Shown: positions 1 through 10,173, counted from the first letter of the stretch. The stretch is DNA of 64,000 nt from Acidovorax sp. GW101-3H11 (GCF_001633105.1 NZ_LUKZ01000035.1:55685-119684); one strand, 5' to 3'. Notes: generated from the letters alone by a model not told the origin. Made by a program: numbers and translations.

Positions 1-145
1 TGCCCGTCCTGACACGAAGAACCCAGGTCTTCCCGCCTGTGGGTGTGACTTCAAGAATCAGGCCAGCAACACCGCCCACCGCGTGGCTACCGGGCGGAAG
101 GTTCTTCACTTCCAGCGCTGACAGTTCCTTGGCTACCTTCGGCAT
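1..145 (-). CDS. Tyrosine recombinase (phage-type integrase), N-terminal part only
   Basis: The reverse strand encodes 48 residues starting MPKVAKELSALEVKNL and running off the left edge. This is the arm-type DNA-binding N-terminus (DUF4102-like) of prophage or genomic-island integrases, with the usual pattern of a hydrophobic beta strand followed by GGKTWVLRVR. The start at 145 is chosen because a GGGAGGG Shine-Dalgarno sequence lies about 6 bases upstream; an in-frame ATG at 160 overlaps that site and is less likely. The catalytic domain is outside the window, so activity cannot be judged. The gene is read out of the window, which places the end of the element, if there is one, between it and the host genes to the right. 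Confidence 0.8.
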   Translation of the reverse strand, partial: MPKVAKELSALEVKNLPPGSHAVGGVAGLILEVTPTGGKTWVLRVRTG

Positions 146-369
146 GCTCTGCCCTCCCATATGCGTTCTGCAATTGATTGCAGCGGAGGGCCGTAGCCAC
201 CCGCCCAAACACCCGCCCAAAATTTTACGCTAGAGGGTAGATCTCCGTAAACGTTTGAAGATATGTTTTTGGGTATTTTGCCTTGTTTGACAACAAGTTA
301 GCGTAACCATGGGAGATGACTGGAAATCTCCAAAAGTTCTACGGAGGCGGACTCCGTTTCCGCCAAGAT
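146..369. other. Non-coding stretch beside the integrase with two small hairpins; possible attachment-site region
   Basis: No convincing gene is visible. Two short stem-loops occur close together: GGAGAT with ATCTCC near 311-330 and GGCGGA with TCCGCC near 346-364, followed at once by a terminator. I tested this as the 3' end of a tRNA or tmRNA and could not find a T-loop, so it is left unassigned. Its position between an outward-facing integrase and host genes is where an att site would be expected, but no duplicated copy is available inside the window. Confidence 0.3.
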
Positions 370-407
370 AAGCCCCCAGTGCTCCTCGCACTTGGGGCTT
401 TTTCTTT
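370..407 (+). terminator. Intrinsic terminator
   Basis: The arms AAGCCCC and GGGGCTT, extended inward by AGTGC and GCACT, form a strong stem with a short loop and are followed by TTTTTCTTT. The T tract is on the right, so it stops rightward transcription. No upstream rightward gene is visible, so the transcript it ends is unknown. Confidence 0.7.
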
Positions 408-607
408 GCCCGATCCGCTCACACTCCCTGCATTGACCTGAAATTGCTCCGTGCCTGCGCATAGGTGATTCCCGCATTGCCAAGCGGTAGGGTTGCGTGC
501 TCAATCAGAGGGTCCTAAGAGCCTTGTCCGATCCCTATGGACTCCGGACCCTGCCCGCCGCTTCGGGTGGTGGATTGGTGAAGTCCTGGAGAGTCTGGCA
601 AGGTTTC

Positions 608-633
608 AGCCCGCCCTGTGCGGGCTTTTTTTT
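608..633 (+). terminator. Intrinsic terminator
   Basis: A perfect 7-bp stem AGCCCGC / GCGGGCT with a 5-base loop is followed by eight T residues. It is the second rightward terminator within 240 bases with no evident rightward gene before it. Between the two, 408-607 holds no recognisable gene. A stretch near 470-490 resembles a tRNA D-arm, but no complete cloverleaf follows. Confidence 0.7.
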
Positions 634-766
634 GTGCTGCTGATCTCTCAGGCTGTGTTTGCCGCTGCATTCCTGCTGTGTTTCGGCACAGGCCGGTGCG
701 GGGATGCAGGGTATTTTCATGGGCTTGTATGCTGGCGGTTGATGCATGCACCGCACAAGGGCACCC

Positions 767-1462
767 ATGACTCCCCGCCGCACAGCGCACCGCCGCGAAC
801 TCTGCCTGACACCCAATGACCTGGATTTCTGCTACCTGCCACGGGTTGCGAGTTCTGTGCCCTCGCATGGCAGCGAACTGGTGTGCACTGTGGATGCGTC
901 CCGCTTCTTTGCCAACGGAGGCCACCACATTGTTTTTGCTCTTGATTGCGAAGGCGGACAGGGCAGCTACAACCCGCACTGTGGCCCGATCTGCCGGTAT
1001 GGCAAGAACCTGTGGGCCGCAGCGCGGGGGTTTATCGTTTTTGGCGATGGTGTGGTGATGGCCGAGGGGTGGAACGGGACCGCCATGCCTGCGCTGGCCA
1101 CCATCGCCAATACCTCGGGTGCAGTGTTCGATCCGGGGCAGCACCCGGTTTTTACGCTGCGCATTGTGGCGGGCTATCGGCGGGGTGCTTTGGCCAACCG
1201 CATGGGGGTCGAGATTCGCGCAGGCGGTTCGGCAGAAGGCGCGCTGCTTTTCGCGGGGGGCATTGAAGGGCCGGAGTGGGGCGGGGACTGGACGGGAGGC
1301 TCCAAGGCGGCCATGGGGGGCATCGCGTCGGGTTTTGTGCCTCCTGCAGCCACCGGGTGCGTGGAAGAGCTGCTGCCGCGCAGTGCACCCCATGCGGTGT
1401 TGGTGATGTCCCGGTTCAGGCTGCGGATGCGTCCGCTGAACCGGGTTCCACTTGGCCCGTGA
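767..1462 (+). CDS. Hypothetical protein, 231 aa
   Basis: I do not recognise a family. The product is rich in Gly and Ala, with short hydrophobic strands (for example GGHHIVFALDCEG and VFTLRIVAGYRRG) that look like beta structure. It has no signal peptide or membrane span. The start at 767 is preferred to an in-frame ATG at 746 because the first seven residues look like leader sequence, but neither has a strong ribosome-binding site. It is convergent with hslR, with about 60 bases between them. Coding is supported by length and composition; the function is unknown. Confidence 0.55.
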   Translation: MTPRRTAHRRELCLTPNDLDFCYLPRVASSVPSHGSELVCTVDASRFFANGGHHIVFALDCEGGQGSYNPHCGPICRYGKNLWAAARGFIVFGDGVVMAEGWNGTAMPALATIANTSGAVFDPGQHPVFTLRIVAGYRRGALANRMGVEIRAGGSAEGALLFAGGIEGPEWGGDWTGGSKAAMGGIASGFVPPAATGCVEELLPRSAPHAVLVMSRFRLRMRPLNRVPLGP

Positions 1463-1523
1463 GAGAGGCCCCGCCCACTGCGCAGTCCGCAATGCGGTGG
1501 CACGCGCCTTTTTGCCCTCCCGC

Positions 1524-1958
1524 TCACTCGTCGATCGAGGCACTCCAGCGGCTTCCCCAGTCGCCGCTGCCGGGGCGGCTGACCTTGTCGATCTCGCGCC
1601 GGTCGCGTTTGGTGGGTCGGCCTTCTTGCAGGGTGGCGGCGGGCTCGGGGGCCAGGCGGCGCAGCTCGGCGGCTTTTTCACGCGTGGCGATGCTGTCGGC
1701 GGTCTCCTCGTAGAGTTGTTGCGCGACAGGTGCCGGGCCGCGCGCGCCGCTCAGGCCCAGGACACGCACGGTGCGCGCCACGGGCCCCTGGCGCAATGCC
1801 ACGGTGTCGCCGCAGCGCAAATCGCGTGCGGGTTTGGCCAACTGGCCGTTGACGGTGACCCGGCCCTTGCCGATTTCATCGGTGGCGAGGCTGCGGGTCT
1901 TGTAGAAGCGGGCGCACCAGAGCCACTTGTCCAGGCGCATTGTCTCCAGGGTGTTCAT
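1524..1958 (-). CDS. hslR: Hsp15-type S4-domain RNA-binding protein
   Basis: This 144-residue protein has an S4 RNA-binding fold at about residues 8-70, recognisable from MRLDKWLWCARFYKTRSLA and GRVTVNG, and a basic C-terminal tail (GRPTKRDRREIDK). Hsp15 binds 50S subunits carrying a stalled peptidyl-tRNA and helps recycle them after heat stress. The start codon overlaps the stop of the upstream sensor kinase in an ATGA arrangement, so it is probably translated from the same mRNA as tctD-tctE. That linkage is unusual for a heat-shock protein and may simply reflect local gene order. Confidence 0.9.
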   Translation of the reverse strand: MNTLETMRLDKWLWCARFYKTRSLATDEIGKGRVTVNGQLAKPARDLRCGDTVALRQGPVARTVRVLGLSGARGPAPVAQQLYEETADSIATREKAAELRRLAPEPAATLQEGRPTKRDRREIDKVSRPGSGDWGSRWSASIDE

Positions 1959-3427
1959 GGGCGTGATTGTGCCGCTTGTGCTTCGGGCGGGCCATCGGCC
2001 GCAGCGGTGGGCAGCGGCAGGCGCACCACGGCGTCCAGGCCTGCCACCCGGTGGCCCGCGATGCGGTTGGTGAGCGTGATGCTGCCCTCCAGCGCCTGCA
2101 CGATTTCGCGGCAGATGGCCAAGCCCAAGCCGCTGCCGGTGCGCACGTCGCCCGCCGAGAAGGGCTGGAACAGCCGGGCGGCAAGCTCATCGTCGATGCC
2201 GGGGCCGTGGTCGCTGATGGCGAGCGCCACATGCCGTCCGTCGCTGCGCAGGTCCACCGTGAGTTCGCTGCCTGGTGGCGCATGGCGCACGGCGTTGTGC
2301 AGCAGGTTGCGGCTCAGTTCTCGCAGCATCCATTCGTGGGACTGCACCAGCGCGGGCTCGGTGTGGATGCCGAAGTCCAGGTCGCGCTGGGCGATCAGCG
2401 GCGAAATTTCCAGCGCCACGGCGCGCAGGATGTCATCGAAGCGGGTGGCGGGCGGGGCGCTTTGCTGGCGCAACTGCTCCACCTTGGCCAGGGCCAGCAT
2501 CTGGTTGGCCAGTTGCGTGGCGCGGTCCACGGTGTCGCTGATCTCGTGCAGGGCCTGGTGCGGCTCCACATCGCCGCGCAGGGCCGACTGCACCTGGGTC
2601 TTGAGCACGGCCAAGGGCGTGCGCAGCTGGTGCGATGCATCGCGCACAAAACGCTTCTGGTGCCGCAGCAGGTGGCGCAGGCGCTGCATGACCTCATTGG
2701 TGGCGTCCACCAGCGGCTGCAGCTCGCGCGGGGCCGTGGGGGCGGCGATGGGGCTCAGGTCGCCCTCGCGCCGGGCCTGCAACTGCTGGCTGAGCTGGCG
2801 CACCGGCCGGGTGGCGCGCTGCACCACCAGCACCACGGTGAAGGCGATCACAGCGATCAGCAGCGCCTGGCGCAGCAGCGTGTTCCACAGGATCTGCAGG
2901 GCCAGGGTTTCGCGCACTTCCAGTGTTTCGGCCACCTGGATCACGGCCATGGCCCGGCCTTGCGAACTGGCCACGGGCTGCAGCAGCACGGCCACACGCA
3001 CATCGCGGTCACGGAACTGGTCGTCGTAGAAGTCCACCAGGGCTGCATAGGGCGGTTTGTCGGGGATGCTGCCACGCCACACCGGCAGGTCTTCAAAGCC
3101 CGACACCATCTCGCCGCTCAGCGTGGAGACGCGGTAGAACATCTGGCTCTGGTTGTCGGCCTCAAAGGCCTCCAGGGCCGAATAGGGCACGATGGCGCGC
3201 AGCTGGGCTGCGTCATCGAAGCCCTTCACATCCAGCTGCTCGCTGATGCTCTTGGCCGATGCCAGCAGGGTGCGGTCGTACGCGGTGTTGAGCGATGCCA
3301 GCGTCTGGCGGTACAGGCTCCAGGTGTTGAAGCCGATGAACAGCGCCACCGGCAGCAGGATGCCCAGCAGCAGGCGCCGCCGCAGCGAGTGGTGGCGCGC
3401 CACATTCTGGGTCGTGCCCGGGTTCAT
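1955..3427 (-). CDS. tctE: TctE-like sensor histidine kinase
   Basis: This inner-membrane kinase of 490 residues probably senses tricarboxylates. It has a first membrane segment at about 17-35, a periplasmic domain of about 145 residues of the 2CSK type, and a second membrane segment at about 185-203. A HAMP linker follows, then a HisKA domain with the phosphoacceptor His266 in DASHQLRTPL. The ATP-binding domain has an N-box (RNLLHNAVRHA), DHGPG at 406-410 and GSGLGLAI at 431-438. All catalytic motifs are intact. It overlaps both the response regulator upstream and hslR downstream by four bases. The uptake genes it should control start on the opposite strand at 4351. Confidence 0.92.
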   Translation of the reverse strand: MNPGTTQNVARHHSLRRRLLLGILLPVALFIGFNTWSLYRQTLASLNTAYDRTLLASAKSISEQLDVKGFDDAAQLRAIVPYSALEAFEADNQSQMFYRVSTLSGEMVSGFEDLPVWRGSIPDKPPYAALVDFYDDQFRDRDVRVAVLLQPVASSQGRAMAVIQVAETLEVRETLALQILWNTLLRQALLIAVIAFTVVLVVQRATRPVRQLSQQLQARREGDLSPIAAPTAPRELQPLVDATNEVMQRLRHLLRHQKRFVRDASHQLRTPLAVLKTQVQSALRGDVEPHQALHEISDTVDRATQLANQMLALAKVEQLRQQSAPPATRFDDILRAVALEISPLIAQRDLDFGIHTEPALVQSHEWMLRELSRNLLHNAVRHAPPGSELTVDLRSDGRHVALAISDHGPGIDDELAARLFQPFSAGDVRTGSGLGLAICREIVQALEGSITLTNRIAGHRVAGLDAVVRLPLPTAAADGPPEAQAAQSRP

Positions 3428-4107
3428 GCGTCGGCCCGCAGCAAATAGCCCAGGCCACGCAGTGTCATCAGGGTCAGGCCCGTGCCCGCCAGCTTCTTGC
3501 GCAGCCGGTACACCACCACCTCAATGGCTTCGTACTGCACGTCCAGCTGACCGGGGAACACCAGTTCGTACAGCCGCTCCTTGGTCACGGCGTGGCCGGG
3601 TTGTGCCAACAGCGCGTGCATCAGCGCCAGCTCGCGGGGGGTGAGTTCCATCACCTCGCCGTTCAGGTAGAGCGCGCCACTGTCCTTGTCGTAGCGGATG
3701 GCCCCGATCTGCAGGGTGCTGGGTGCCAGGGGCGCCACGGTGGGGTCGGCACTGCGCCGCACCAGGGCGCGCAGGCGGGCTTCCAGCTCGTCCAGGTCAA
3801 AGGGCTTGGGCAGGTAGTCGTCGGCGCCCGCGTTCAGGCCCATCACGCGGTCGCCCACCGTGCCCCGCGCGGTCAGGATCAGCACGGGGGTGCGCAGGCC
3901 CCGGTTGCGCGCCTGCTGCAGCACCTGCAGGCCATCCAGGCCGGGCAGGGTCAGGTCCAGGATGATGGCGTCGGGTTGCAGGGCGGCCCATTGGGTGAGG
4001 GCTGCACGGCCGTCGCCAACCGCCGTGACCTCCATGCCCCGGCGCGTCAGTGCGCGGTGCAGCGTGGCCTGCATGGTGGGGTCGTCTTCTACAAGGAGCA
4101 ATTGCAT
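3424..4107 (-). CDS. tctD: TctD-like OmpR-family response regulator
   Basis: The protein has 227 residues: a receiver domain with acidic pair E7/D8-D9, phosphoacceptor Asp51 in LDLTLPG and Lys101 in LPKPF, then a winged-helix OmpR DNA-binding domain ending TLRGLGYLL. The start at 4107 gives the canonical MQLLLVEDD. An upstream in-frame ATG at 4155 would add 16 residues that do not fit the family. The gene is divergent from tctC across a 243-base region and is translationally coupled to tctE, as expected for a regulator of the adjacent tctCBA uptake genes. Confidence 0.93.
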   Translation of the reverse strand: MQLLLVEDDPTMQATLHRALTRRGMEVTAVGDGRAALTQWAALQPDAIILDLTLPGLDGLQVLQQARNRGLRTPVLILTARGTVGDRVMGLNAGADDYLPKPFDLDELEARLRALVRRSADPTVAPLAPSTLQIGAIRYDKDSGALYLNGEVMELTPRELALMHALLAQPGHAVTKERLYELVFPGQLDVQYEAIEVVVYRLRKKLAGTGLTLMTLRGLGYLLRADA

Positions 4108-4350
4108 GCGCGGGACCATATCACTCCCAAGCAGGCTGCGCGCGCGGCACTGCACTGCACCGCCGCAGGGCTGCTCGCCGTTTGCTGCGGTTCAAGACGC
4201 GTCCGGCCCAGGGCCAGCGCCCCCGCGCAAGGGCCGCCCCGCCGCGACTCAGTGGCTCCAAATGCTAGTGTTTTCCCTGAGTCTGAGGACAGCCGTTTGA
4301 CAGGCAGCGCGCGCATCATCGGGCAGTCCGAAAACCAATCAGGAGACTCC
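4108..4350. promoter_or_regulatory. Divergent tctD / tctC control region with a GC-rich repeat core
   Basis: This gap must hold the promoters of both divergent units. It contains, at 4224-4245, a GC-rich 21-22 base core that reappears in inverse orientation at about 13091-13114. No operator could be assigned with confidence. AGGAGA at 4341-4346 is the ribosome-binding site of tctC. Confidence 0.5.
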
Positions 4351-5310
4351 ATGCGTCGCGATACCTTTCTGAAATCACTGGCAGCCATGGCTGCTGCGGG
4401 TGTGTTGCCCGTCTCGGCCCAGACGGCGTCTGCCATCAAGATGATGATCCCCGCCAACCCCGGCGGTGGCTGGGACACCACCGGCCGTGCGCTGGGCAAG
4501 GCCATGCAGGACGCAGGCGCAGCGGCGTCGGTGTCTTATGACAACAAGGGTGGTGCGGCCGGTGCGATTGGCCTGGCGCAGTTCGTCAACGCCAGCAAGG
4601 GCGATGCGAACGCGATGATGGTGATGGGCGCCGTGATGCTGGGCGGCATCATCACCGGCAAGCCTCCTGTGGGCCTGGACAAGGTCACGCCCCTGGCGCG
4701 CCTGACCAGCGAATACAACGTTTTTGTGCTGCCCGCCAACTCGCCCTTCAAGACCATGAAGGACGTGATCGACCAGCTCAAGAAAGACCCCGGCAGCGTG
4801 AAGTGGGGTGGTGGTTCGCGTGGCTCCACCGAACACATCGCCGCCGCCATGATTGCGCGTGAAGTGGGCGTGGACCCTGCCAAGATCAACTACGTGGCCT
4901 TCCGTGGGGGCGGTGAGGCCACCGCCGCCATCCTGGGCGGCAACGTCACCGTGGGCGGCAGCGGCTACAGCGAGTTTGCCGAGTACATCACCGCCGGCAA
5001 GATGCGCCCCGTGGGTGTGACCTCGGGCACCCGCCTCAAGGGTGTGAACGTGCCCACGCTCAAGGAGCAGGGCATCAACGTGGAGATCGGCAACTGGCGC
5101 GGCGTGTATGGCGCCCCCGGCATCACGCCCGAGCAGCGCAAGACCCTGATCGACGCGCTGACCAAGACCTACAAGCACAAGGCCTGGCAGGACGCGATGG
5201 AAAAGAACGGCTGGACCCCCGCATGGATGGCGGGCGACGAGTTCGCCAACTTCGTGGACAGCGAATTCGCCAGCATGCGCGCCACGATGGCCAAGTCCGG
5301 GATGATCTGA
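4351..5310 (+). CDS. tctC: Tricarboxylate-binding protein TctC (Bug family)
   Basis: This 319-residue periplasmic binding protein has a signal peptide of about 24 residues (MRRDTFLKSLAAMAAAGVLPVSAQ) and the Bug-family sequence IPANPGGGWDTTGRALG, which shapes the carboxylate pocket. It would deliver citrate-like acids to the TctAB permease in a secondary, ion-driven uptake system. The start at 4351 is supported by AGGAGACTCC just upstream. The twin Arg-like N-terminus (MRRDTFLK) may indicate Tat export. It is first in tctCBA and divergent from its presumed regulators. Confidence 0.93.
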   Translation: MRRDTFLKSLAAMAAAGVLPVSAQTASAIKMMIPANPGGGWDTTGRALGKAMQDAGAAASVSYDNKGGAAGAIGLAQFVNASKGDANAMMVMGAVMLGGIITGKPPVGLDKVTPLARLTSEYNVFVLPANSPFKTMKDVIDQLKKDPGSVKWGGGSRGSTEHIAAAMIAREVGVDPAKINYVAFRGGGEATAAILGGNVTVGGSGYSEFAEYITAGKMRPVGVTSGTRLKGVNVPTLKEQGINVEIGNWRGVYGAPGITPEQRKTLIDALTKTYKHKAWQDAMEKNGWTPAWMAGDEFANFVDSEFASMRATMAKSGMI

Positions 5311-5391
5311 TCGGGAGCAAGGCTCGGCTGCCGCACTGCCCACAGGGCAGGGGTGGCGGCCTTGCCTGCTGGTTGGTGCGAAGGAAAAAAC

Positions 5392-5910
5392 ATGACACAA
5401 CAACATTCATCGCGCTCCAAGCCCCTGCAGACCCTGGTGGGTTCGGGCCTGGTGCTGCTCTCGCTGGGCCTGGCCTGGGGGGCCAGCTCCGTCAGCTCCG
5501 AGGCGGGCTACGGCGGCGTAGGCCCCAACTTCTTCCCCTGGGTGGTCAGCATCGCTTTGCTGATCTGCGGCGTGCTCTGTGTGGTGCACGCGCTCACGGG
5601 CGGTTTTCGCGAACTGGAAGACGGTTCGGGTGACCCAAGCGCCCACTGGAAGGGCTTCATCTGGGTGTCGGCCGGGCTGCTGCTCAATGCGCTGCTCATC
5701 ACCACGCTGGGCTTCATCCTGAGCTGCGCGCTGTGTTTTGTGCTCTCGGTGCGCGGCTTCAAAAGCTCCGAAGGCGAGCTGGACCTGCGCCTGCAGGCCT
5801 GGATCAAGGATTCCTTCATCGGCCTCGCAGTGGCGGCGCCGGTGTACTGGATGTTTACGAAATTGCTGGCCATCAACCTGCCCGGCCTCACCAACACGGG
5901 GTGGCTGTAA
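5392..5910 (+). CDS. tctB: Tripartite tricarboxylate transporter small membrane subunit TctB
   Basis: The 172-residue protein has about four hydrophobic helices (near 13-30, 43-62, 88-110 and 140-165), as expected for TctB, the small partner of TctA. The start at 5392 follows AAGGAAAAAAC. It lies 81 bases after tctC and 12 bases before tctA. TctB is poorly conserved in sequence, so the call rests on hydrophobicity, size and its position between tctC and tctA. Confidence 0.9.
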   Translation: MTQQHSSRSKPLQTLVGSGLVLLSLGLAWGASSVSSEAGYGGVGPNFFPWVVSIALLICGVLCVVHALTGGFRELEDGSGDPSAHWKGFIWVSAGLLLNALLITTLGFILSCALCFVLSVRGFKSSEGELDLRLQAWIKDSFIGLAVAAPVYWMFTKLLAINLPGLTNTGWL

Positions 5911-5922
5911 GGCCTGCACACC

Positions 5923-7428
5923 ATGGAAACCTTAAATCTCCTCATGCAGGGTTTTGCCACCGCGGCAACACCCATCAACCTGCTGTGGGCCTTTGTGGGC
6001 TGCATGATCGGCACCGCCGTGGGCGTGTTGCCCGGCATCGGCCCGGCCGTGGCCGTGGCCATGCTGCTGCCCATCACCGTGAAGGTCGAGGCCACGGCCT
6101 CGATGATCTTCTTTGCGGGCATCTACTACGGCGCCATGTACGGCGGCTCCACCACCTCCATCCTGCTGAACACGCCCGGTGAGGCGGGCTCCATGGTCAC
6201 GGCCATGGAGGGCAACAAGATGGCCAAGAACGGCCGCGCTGGCGCCGCGCTGGCCACGGCCGCCATCGGCTCGTTTGTGGCGGGCACCATTGCCACCGTG
6301 CTGGTCACCTTCTTTGCGCCGCTGGTCGCCGAATACGCCGTGCGCCTGGGTCCGCCCGAATATTTCATGCTGATGGTGCTGGCCTTCACCACCGTGAGCG
6401 CGGTGCTGGGCAAGAGCACACTGCGTGGCATGGTGGCCCTGTTTGTCGGCCTGGCCATGGGCCTCATCGGCATCGACCAGCTCACCGGCCAGGCCCGCTA
6501 CACCGGTGGCGTGCCCGAGCTGATGGACGGCATTGAGGTCGTGCTCATCGCCGTGGGCCTGTTTGCCGTGGGCGAGGCGCTGTACAACGTGATGTACGAA
6601 GGCAAGACCGACGAAACCCAGAACCGCCTGACCAGCACCCACATGACCAAGGAAGAGTGGAAGCGCTCCTGGCCCGCGTGGCTGCGCGCCACGTTCATCG
6701 GTTTTCCGTTTGGCACCGTGCCTGCGGGCGGCAGCGAGATCCCGACCTTCCTGAGCTACGCGGCCGAGAAGAAGCTGAGCAAGAACAAGGAAGAGTTCGG
6801 CACCACTGGCGCCATCGAAGGCGTGGCGGGCCCCGAGGCGGCCAACAACGCGGCCATCACGGCCACGCTGATCCCGCTGCTCACGCTGGGCATCCCGACA
6901 TCCAACACCACGGCCATCCTGCTGGGCGCGTTTCAGAACTACGGCATCCAGCCCGGCCCGCAGCTGTTTGACACCAACGGTGCGCTGGTGTGGGCGCTGA
7001 TCGCGTCGATGTACATCGGCAACGTGATGCTGCTCATCCTGAACCTGCCGCTGGTGGGCCTGTGGGTGAAGCTGCTGAACATCCCCAAGTCGTACCTGTA
7101 CGCGGGCATTCTGGTGTTCTCCACGCTGGGCGTGTATGGCATGCGCCAGAGCGCGTTCGACCTGGTGCTGCTGTACGCGATTGGCCTTCTGGGCGTGGTG
7201 ATGCGCCGCTTCGACTTCCCGGCCGCGCCGGTGGTGGTGGGCATGATCCTGGGCCCGCTGGCCGAGGCGCAGATGCGCAACGCCGTGGCGATTGGCGAAG
7301 GCAAATGGACCATCTTCCTGGAGCGCCCCGGCTCGGTGACCCTGATCGTCATCGTGCTGGCCGTGCTGATCGTGCCGCGCCTGCTGCGCCGCTGGGCAGC
7401 ACGCAAGATGGCGCTGGCACAAACCTGA
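5923..7428 (+). CDS. tctA: Tripartite tricarboxylate transporter large membrane subunit TctA
   Basis: The 501-residue inner-membrane permease carries the hallmark glycine-rich repeats [18 protein letters not shown] and [15 protein letters not shown], and a matching second-half motif around [16 protein letters not shown]. It has about 12 membrane segments. With TctB it carries the acid that TctC presents. It is the last gene of tctCBA, and a strong intrinsic terminator follows within about 25 bases of the stop. Confidence 0.95.
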   Translation: METLNLLMQGFATAATPINLLWAFVGCMIGTAVGVLPGIGPAVAVAMLLPITVKVEATASMIFFAGIYYGAMYGGSTTSILLNTPGEAGSMVTAMEGNKMAKNGRAGAALATAAIGSFVAGTIATVLVTFFAPLVAEYAVRLGPPEYFMLMVLAFTTVSAVLGKSTLRGMVALFVGLAMGLIGIDQLTGQARYTGGVPELMDGIEVVLIAVGLFAVGEALYNVMYEGKTDETQNRLTSTHMTKEEWKRSWPAWLRATFIGFPFGTVPAGGSEIPTFLSYAAEKKLSKNKEEFGTTGAIEGVAGPEAANNAAITATLIPLLTLGIPTSNTTAILLGAFQNYGIQPGPQLFDTNGALVWALIASMYIGNVMLLILNLPLVGLWVKLLNIPKSYLYAGILVFSTLGVYGMRQSAFDLVLLYAIGLLGVVMRRFDFPAAPVVVGMILGPLAEAQMRNAVAIGEGKWTIFLERPGSVTLIVIVLAVLIVPRLLRRWAARKMALAQT

Positions 7429-7449
7429 GCCTGACGGCCTTCGCCAACA

Positions 7450-7481
7450 AAAAAACCGCGCCTTTCAGCGCGGTTTTTTTA
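7450..7481 (+). terminator. Intrinsic terminator after tctCBA
   Basis: AAAAAACCGCGC and GCGCGGTTTTTT form a perfect stem around CTTTCA. The flanking A and T runs make it potentially active in both directions. It closes the tctCBA operon. Confidence 0.9.
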
Positions 7482-7589
7482 TGGGTCAGCGGCAATGTCA
7501 TCACAAGCCAGACACCCAAGGCCCTGACGCCCTTCGATGCCCTCCCCACCAGGATGGCTTGCTCAACGGGGGCCGATTCTACCATAAAA

Positions 7590-7610
7590 TGCGAATAGTT
7601 CTTATTTGCA
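7590..7610. promoter_or_regulatory. Fur-box-like palindrome upstream of the DUF2325 gene
   Basis: The arms TGCGAATA (7590-7597) and TATTTGCA (7603-7610) are complementary at 7 of 8 positions around a 5-base spacer. Spacing and base content resemble ferric-uptake-regulator sites of betaproteobacteria. A plausible -10 (TAAAAT, 7585-7590) overlaps the left arm, so binding would block RNA polymerase. The start codon is 11 bases downstream. Confidence 0.55.
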
Positions 7611-7620
7611 AGGATGGTGC

Positions 7621-8376
7621 ATGGTCACACTTCCGCAGGAGTTTCTGGCGCTGTGCCGCCAACTGGGGGATGCACAGCAGCGCTGCAGCGCCGCCATGCA
7701 GGCACAGGCCCGGCAGATCGAGGCCCTGACGGCCGAGGTGGTGCGCCTGCGCGGTGCCGTCATCGTGCGCGATACCCGCCTGGCGCTGGCACGGGACGAG
7801 CTGGAGCAACTGCGCGCCGCCAGCCCCGGCCTGCCACGCCGCCAGGCCATGGCGCGGCACATCGGCCTGCTGGCCGAGCGCATCACGACCTTGTCGCGGG
7901 AGTGCCTGCGCTGGCGCCAGGCGGCGGGGCAGGACGCTGCGGCCAGTGCGCCCCGGCAGGGCGACGGCGCTGCGCTGCTGGCCACGGCGTCTTCCGCGCA
8001 GACTCCACAGATGCCGCTGATGCCACCGGTGCCGATGGAGCCGATGGAGCCGATAGAGCCGCACGCCAGCGGCCATCTCCCGCCGCATGCGCATGCGCAG
8101 GCCGGGGAGGGCGACGCGATCGGTAGCGCAGACCTGGATGCCAGCCTGGCCGCCGCCGACCTGGTGATCTGCCAGACGGGCTGCATCAGCCACGACGACT
8201 ACTGGCGCGTGCAGGACCACTGCCGCCGCACGGGCAAGCCCTGCATCCTGGTCGATCAGCCCTTGGCCGTGCGCGAGGCGCAGGCGCTGGCCGCCCTCCG
8301 GCCCATGGTGGTGCTGCGCGTGGCCTCAGCCGCCCTGCCTGCGGCGTCCGCACAGCCTGAAGATGCAGAAATCTGA
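7621..8376 (+). CDS. DUF2325 domain protein, probably iron-regulated
   Basis: The 251-residue protein has a predicted alpha-helical, coiled-coil-like N-terminal half (about 5-110), a low-complexity linker with three near-identical PMEP-type triplet repeats, and a C-terminal DUF2325 domain (about 180-230) recognisable from ADLVICQTGCISHDDYWRVQ and CILVDQP. The domain has a Rossmann-like look, but its reaction is unknown. The start at 7621 gives MVTLPQEFLALC and is preferred over an ATG at 7606. A Fur-like palindrome directly upstream suggests expression under iron starvation. The gene stands alone between a terminator and the sigma-54 regulator. Confidence 0.75.
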   Translation: MVTLPQEFLALCRQLGDAQQRCSAAMQAQARQIEALTAEVVRLRGAVIVRDTRLALARDELEQLRAASPGLPRRQAMARHIGLLAERITTLSRECLRWRQAAGQDAAASAPRQGDGAALLATASSAQTPQMPLMPPVPMEPMEPIEPHASGHLPPHAHAQAGEGDAIGSADLDASLAAADLVICQTGCISHDDYWRVQDHCRRTGKPCILVDQPLAVREAQALAALRPMVVLRVASAALPAASAQPEDAEI

Positions 8377-8412
8377 ATAAAAATGGCCGTTACCGCGCGA
8401 TGGTATTGCCTT

Positions 8413-8437
8413 AATAGCTATCAAAATAATAGCTATT
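8413..8437. repeat. TAGCTAT-type intergenic palindrome, perfect copy
   Basis: AATAGCTAT and ATAGCTATT are perfect inverted arms around CAAAATA. Degenerate relatives occur at 14821-14843, 35722-35744 and 56611-56628, always outside genes. Confidence 0.75.
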
Positions 8438-8510
8438 GAGGTGCTGGAGGCAGCCTTTGCCCGCGTGCGCAGGCGGGCGCCGGCCGCCAGCGCCGCGCTA
8501 CCATCCGCAG

Positions 8511-10021
<1,511 letters not shown>

Positions 10022-10022
<1 letters not shown>

Positions 10023-10074
10023 ATTTCAGGCAGATGTCCGAAATTCAGTCAAATCAACTGCATTAATTTCAGAC
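10022..10074. promoter_or_regulatory. Probable upstream activator sites for the adjacent sigma-54 activator
   Basis: Three related 10-base half-sites are visible: AATTTCAGGC (10022-10031), GTCCGAAATT (10036-10045, inverse) and AATTTCAGAC (10065-10074). The first two form an imperfect palindrome with a 4-base spacer, matching 8 of 10 positions. They lie 55-105 bases upstream of the -24 element, a normal distance for enhancer sites of an NtrC-type protein. Confidence 0.6.
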
Positions 10075-10126
10075 ACTGCTTCTGAGGTGTTAGCAGAAGT
10101 TTCATACAAATCAACAGCTTGCGAGC

Positions 10127-10142
10127 TGGCACAAACTGTGCA
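10127..10142 (+). promoter_or_regulatory. Sigma-54 (-24/-12) promoter
   Basis: TGGCAC at 10127-10132 and TGCA at 10139-10142 place the invariant GG (10128-10129) and GC (10140-10141) exactly 10 bases apart, as the sigma-54 consensus requires. Transcription should begin near 10153, about 20 bases before the start codon of the binding-protein gene. Confidence 0.75.
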
Positions 10143-10173
10143 ATGTTCAGGCATCACAACAGGAGACATCGCT

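Noticed and set aside
300..366. 3' end of a tRNA or tmRNA as the integrase target
   Set aside because: The sequence ends in a CCGCCA-like string, but the T-loop consensus is missing and the last stem does not fit an acceptor arm.
455..560. tRNA gene suggested by a D-arm-like GCCAAGCGGTAGGG
   Set aside because: No anticodon stem or T-loop at the right distance could be paired, so at most it is a decayed piece.
515..1681. 388-codon reverse frame over the hypothetical gene and hslR
   Set aside because: It is low in complexity, Pro/Arg/His-rich, runs across an intrinsic terminator and out of frame through hslR; the rightward frame at 767 is more protein-like.
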